From contig KE159582.1 in the NCBI GenBank assembly GCA_000403255.2, forward strand, positions 174,724 through 238,723: a stretch of DNA of 64,000 bases. Reading direction: 5' to 3'. The stretch comes from Lachnospiraceae bacterium 3-1. GTDB taxonomy: Bacteria; Bacillota; Clostridia; Lachnospirales; Lachnospiraceae. Each line of letters starts with the position of its first letter. Within the stretch, counting starts at the first letter, position 1. Below the pieces are notes generated by a model. That model was given only the letters and a program-made list of their open reading frames with translations, made no database searches and had not been told where the DNA came from. The translations under genes were made by a program, and so were the position numbers. Positions 61,495 through 64,000 of the stretch are shown here, piece after piece.

Positions 61495-62259
61495 ATGGTA
61501 AGAATGATTATGCATGGATGCAACGGCAAGATGGGGCAGGTGATTTCGAATATCTGCCAGGAGGACAGTGACATCGAGATTGTGGCAGGAATCGACCCGT
61601 ATGCTGGAATTGAAAATTCCTATCCAGTATTTCCAACAATTGAGGAATGCAATGTGGAGGCCGATGTGGTTGTGGATTTTGCAGCGGCTCCAGCCGTAGA
61701 TAATCTGTTGGATTACTGTATCATGCATCAGCTTCCAGTGGTTTTATGTACTACAGGATTAGGGGAAGCCCAGATTGTAAAAGTAGAAGAAACCAGCCAA
61801 AAGGTTGCGGTACTGAAATCTGCAAATATGTCCCTGGGCGTTAATGTACTGATGGAGATTTTGCAGGAAGCAGCTAAAATACTCGCTCCAGCAGGATTTG
61901 ATATGGAGATTGTGGAGAAGCACCACAATCAGAAAGTGGACGCCCCCAGTGGAACAGCCTTGGCTTTGGCGGATGCCATCAATGAGGCATTGGGGAACAC
62001 TTATCAGTATAGGTATGACAGAACCCAGGAAAGGGAGAAACGGAGGAAAGATGAGATTGGAATACAGTCTGTGCGAGGCGGCAGTATTGTAGGGGAGCAT
62101 GAAGTTATTTTTGCTGGATTGGATGAGGTAATCGAAGTAAAACATACCGCATATTCCAAAGGGATTTTTGGAAAGGGTGCAGTAGAAGCGGCCAAATTTT
62201 TAGCAGGGAAGCCAGCGGGAAAATACGATATGAAAGATGTCATCGTGGCGAAACGGTAA
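61495..62259 (+). CDS. dapB: 4-hydroxy-tetrahydrodipicolinate reductase
   Basis: The 254-residue NAD(P)H enzyme reduces the DapA product. MIMHGCNGKMGQVISNIC is the nucleotide-binding turn, VEKHHNQKVDAPSGTAL holds the catalytic His/Lys, and SVRGGSIVGEHEVIFAG is the family signature. ATG 61495 is preferred because AGGAGG (61481-61486) is 8 nt away; the in-frame ATG at 61489 is too close. It forms an operon with dapA and probably fbp. Confidence 0.96.
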   Translation: MVRMIMHGCNGKMGQVISNICQEDSDIEIVAGIDPYAGIENSYPVFPTIEECNVEADVVVDFAAAPAVDNLLDYCIMHQLPVVLCTTGLGEAQIVKVEETSQKVAVLKSANMSLGVNVLMEILQEAAKILAPAGFDMEIVEKHHNQKVDAPSGTALALADAINEALGNTYQYRYDRTQEREKRRKDEIGIQSVRGGSIVGEHEVIFAGLDEVIEVKHTAYSKGIFGKGAVEAAKFLAGKPAGKYDMKDVIVAKR

Positions 62260-62295
62260 GGAAGAAATATTAGGAGAAAGCAGGGAGATAGTAAA

Positions 62296-64000
62296 ATGAA
62301 AGCAGGAGAAATCAGGTATTTAAAAGGGTTAGCAAAGCAATATCCGACGATTCCGGCAGCAGCTACGGAAATCGTAAATTTACAGGCGATTTTAAGTCTG
62401 CCAAAAGGAACAGAGCATTTTATTACGGATATCCATGGAGAATATGATCAGTTCCAGCATGTGATGAAAAATGGTTCTGGCGCAATCAAACGGAAAATTG
62501 AAGAGGAGTTTGGAAACAGCCTTTCGGTAGTGGAGAAGAAAGGAATTGCAATTTTAATTTATTACCCGGAACTGAAATTGAAACAGGTGCTGAAGCAGGA
62601 AGAGAATTTGGAGGACTGGTACAAAGTAACCCTATATCGTTTGATTCGTATTTGTAAAGGCGCTTCTTCTAAATACACCCGTTCCAAGGTCCGTAAGGCG
62701 TTGCCCAAAGATTTTGCTTATGTAATTGAAGAGCTGTTGACAGGCCGGCCGGATGTGGCGGACCAAGAGGCATATTACAGTGAAATTATCAATTCAGTGA
62801 TTCGTACAGGAAGAGCCTCTGAGCTGGTGGTGGCATTTTGCAATTTAATCCGGCGTTTGATTGTAGACCATCTGCATGTGGTAGGAGATATTTACGACAG
62901 GGGGCCATATCCTAATCTGATTATGGATACCTTGATGAAACATCATTCTGTGGATATTCAATGGGGAAACCATGATGTGTTGTGGATGGGGGCAGCAGCA
63001 GGTAATCCTGCTTGTATTGCCAATGTCATCCGCATCTCTGCAAAATATGGAAATCTAAATACCTTAGAGGATGGGTATGGAATCAACCTAATTCCATTGG
63101 TGCGGTTAGCCTTGGATAAATATGACAGTGATCCTTGCGATGCCTTTCATTTGGATTATCGGGAAGACGAGTATGATATTAAGGACGTTCAGTTGGATGA
63201 AAAAATGCATAAAGCCATTGCAATTATTCAGTTTAAGCTGGAAGGACAATTGATGAAAAGACGTCCTGAATTTCATATGGAGAAGCGTCTGTTATTGGAT
63301 AAAATGGATTTGGAAAAGGGAACTGTGGTGGTGGAGGGAAAGACATATCCCTTAAAAGATATTTGTTTCCCAACGGTAGACAGGAAGAATCCTTATGAGC
63401 TGTCACCAGAGGAAGCAGATGTGGTGGACAGGCTTGTGACAGCCTTTATTAATTGTGAAAAATTGCAGGAGCATATCCGGTTTTTGTATACGAAGGGAAG
63501 CTTGTATAAGGTATACAATGGAAATCTTCTGTATCATGGCTGCGTGCCTTTTAATGAGGATGGAAGCTTTAAAAAAGTCCGTGTGTTTGAACAGGAATAC
63601 AGTGGAAAAGAGCTGTATGATGTGTTAGAGCACTATGCGAGAAAGGGCTATTATTCTATAGATCCGGCAGAAAAGCAAAAAGGCTTGGATATTTTGTGGT
63701 TTATCTGGCAGAATGCCAATTCTCCGGTATTTGGGAAAGCTAAGATGACTACCTTTGAGCGGTATTTTATTGCAGATAAAACCACCCATAAGGAGCCAAA
63801 GAATCCTTACTACCATCTGTTGGAAGAGGAAGAAATCGTAAATAAGATTCTTCGGGAATTTGGTCTTGAGGGGGAAGACTCTCATATTATCAATGGCCAT
63901 GTGCCAGTAGAAGCAGCTCGTGGGGAATCTCCAGTAAAATGCAATGGAAAACTTCTCATTATTGATGGCGGTTTTTCCAAAGCATATCAGCCCAAAACTG
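62296..64000 (+). CDS. fbp: Fructose-1,6-bisphosphatase class III (partial, runs off the end)
   Basis: The reading stays open for 568 codons to the window end. It is a class III FBPase of Firmicutes, part of gluconeogenesis, with metallophosphatase motifs FITDIHGEYDQFQHV, VVGDIYDRGPYP and WGNHDVLWMGAAAG. DSHIINGHVPVEAARGESPV is near the C-terminal His. Full-length relatives have about 640-670 residues, so roughly 80-100 codons are missing. GGGAGAT precedes ATG 62296, 36 nt after dapB. Confidence 0.95.
   Translation, partial: MKAGEIRYLKGLAKQYPTIPAAATEIVNLQAILSLPKGTEHFITDIHGEYDQFQHVMKNGSGAIKRKIEEEFGNSLSVVEKKGIAILIYYPELKLKQVLKQEENLEDWYKVTLYRLIRICKGASSKYTRSKVRKALPKDFAYVIEELLTGRPDVADQEAYYSEIINSVIRTGRASELVVAFCNLIRRLIVDHLHVVGDIYDRGPYPNLIMDTLMKHHSVDIQWGNHDVLWMGAAAGNPACIANVIRISAKYGNLNTLEDGYGINLIPLVRLALDKYDSDPCDAFHLDYREDEYDIKDVQLDEKMHKAIAIIQFKLEGQLMKRRPEFHMEKRLLLDKMDLEKGTVVVEGKTYPLKDICFPTVDRKNPYELSPEEADVVDRLVTAFINCEKLQEHIRFLYTKGSLYKVYNGNLLYHGCVPFNEDGSFKKVRVFEQEYSGKELYDVLEHYARKGYYSIDPAEKQKGLDILWFIWQNANSPVFGKAKMTTFERYFIADKTTHKEPKNPYYHLLEEEEIVNKILREFGLEGEDSHIINGHVPVEAARGESPVKCNGKLLIIDGGFSKAYQPKT

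Overview
The window is low-GC, strongly Clostridia-like DNA, best explained as the chromosome of a motile member of the Lachnospiraceae. Supporting this are the Firmicutes-type galT, a class III fructose-1,6-bisphosphatase, a T-box upstream of ileS, a CsrA/flagellin pair and a Pse-type flagellin glycosylation operon. The genus cannot be fixed from the sequence alone. I found no rRNA, tRNA or CRISPR array.

Layout. 1-1104: wreckage of two insertion sequences that has cut blaR1 away from its blaI regulator. 1106-6801: blaI, a MerR regulator facing a MATE exporter, an internally deleted phosphodiesterase, a methylthioribose-kinase-like protein, a decayed surface protein and a prion-like Q/Y/N-rich membrane protein. 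6935-9702: a two-gene SF1 helicase plus DUF2290 module resembling a defence cassette. 9760-13627: ileS under an isoleucine T-box, with a modular repeat cluster lodged between riboswitch and gene. 13758-17226: glycogen phosphorylase and a TPR lipoprotein.

17633-31726: flagellin island. It holds csrA, flagellin with a structured leader carrying two CsrA-like GGA sites, a Maf glycosyltransferase, and a long operon with pseB, pseI, pseF, pseG and pseC. A methyltransferase, a second PLP enzyme, WbqC, a pyruvyl-transferase-like protein and an FrhB-like iron-sulfur protein are interleaved. No pseH acetyltransferase is visible.

31884-35789: a LacI regulator, phosphopentomutase, a small coiled protein and a WYL regulator. 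35814-48455: the most unusual region. A divergent XRE regulator faces a tight operon of three different dynamin-like GTPases, two TerB-like proteins (one with a beta-helix-like tail, one with a barrel-sandwich-like tail), a large HerA/FtsK-type ATPase, an HNH-type nuclease resembling polymorphic-toxin tips, and a probable immunity protein. I propose it as an undescribed membrane-remodelling, pump and nuclease conflict system.

48756-64000: housekeeping genes. These are galK-galT (with a promoter carrying the same 9-mer half-site as the LacI intergenic palindrome), a DUF134/NifX-type fusion, hflX, yaaA, fabH with a FabT-like box, an amidase, a P-loop-less MinD-like protein, a cyclophilin, a tandem OB-fold protein, a cobalamin adenosyltransferase, dapA, dapB and a partial fbp. 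A modular repeat family sits directly after terminators at four places, and a 161-bp palindromic element lies between two convergent genes.
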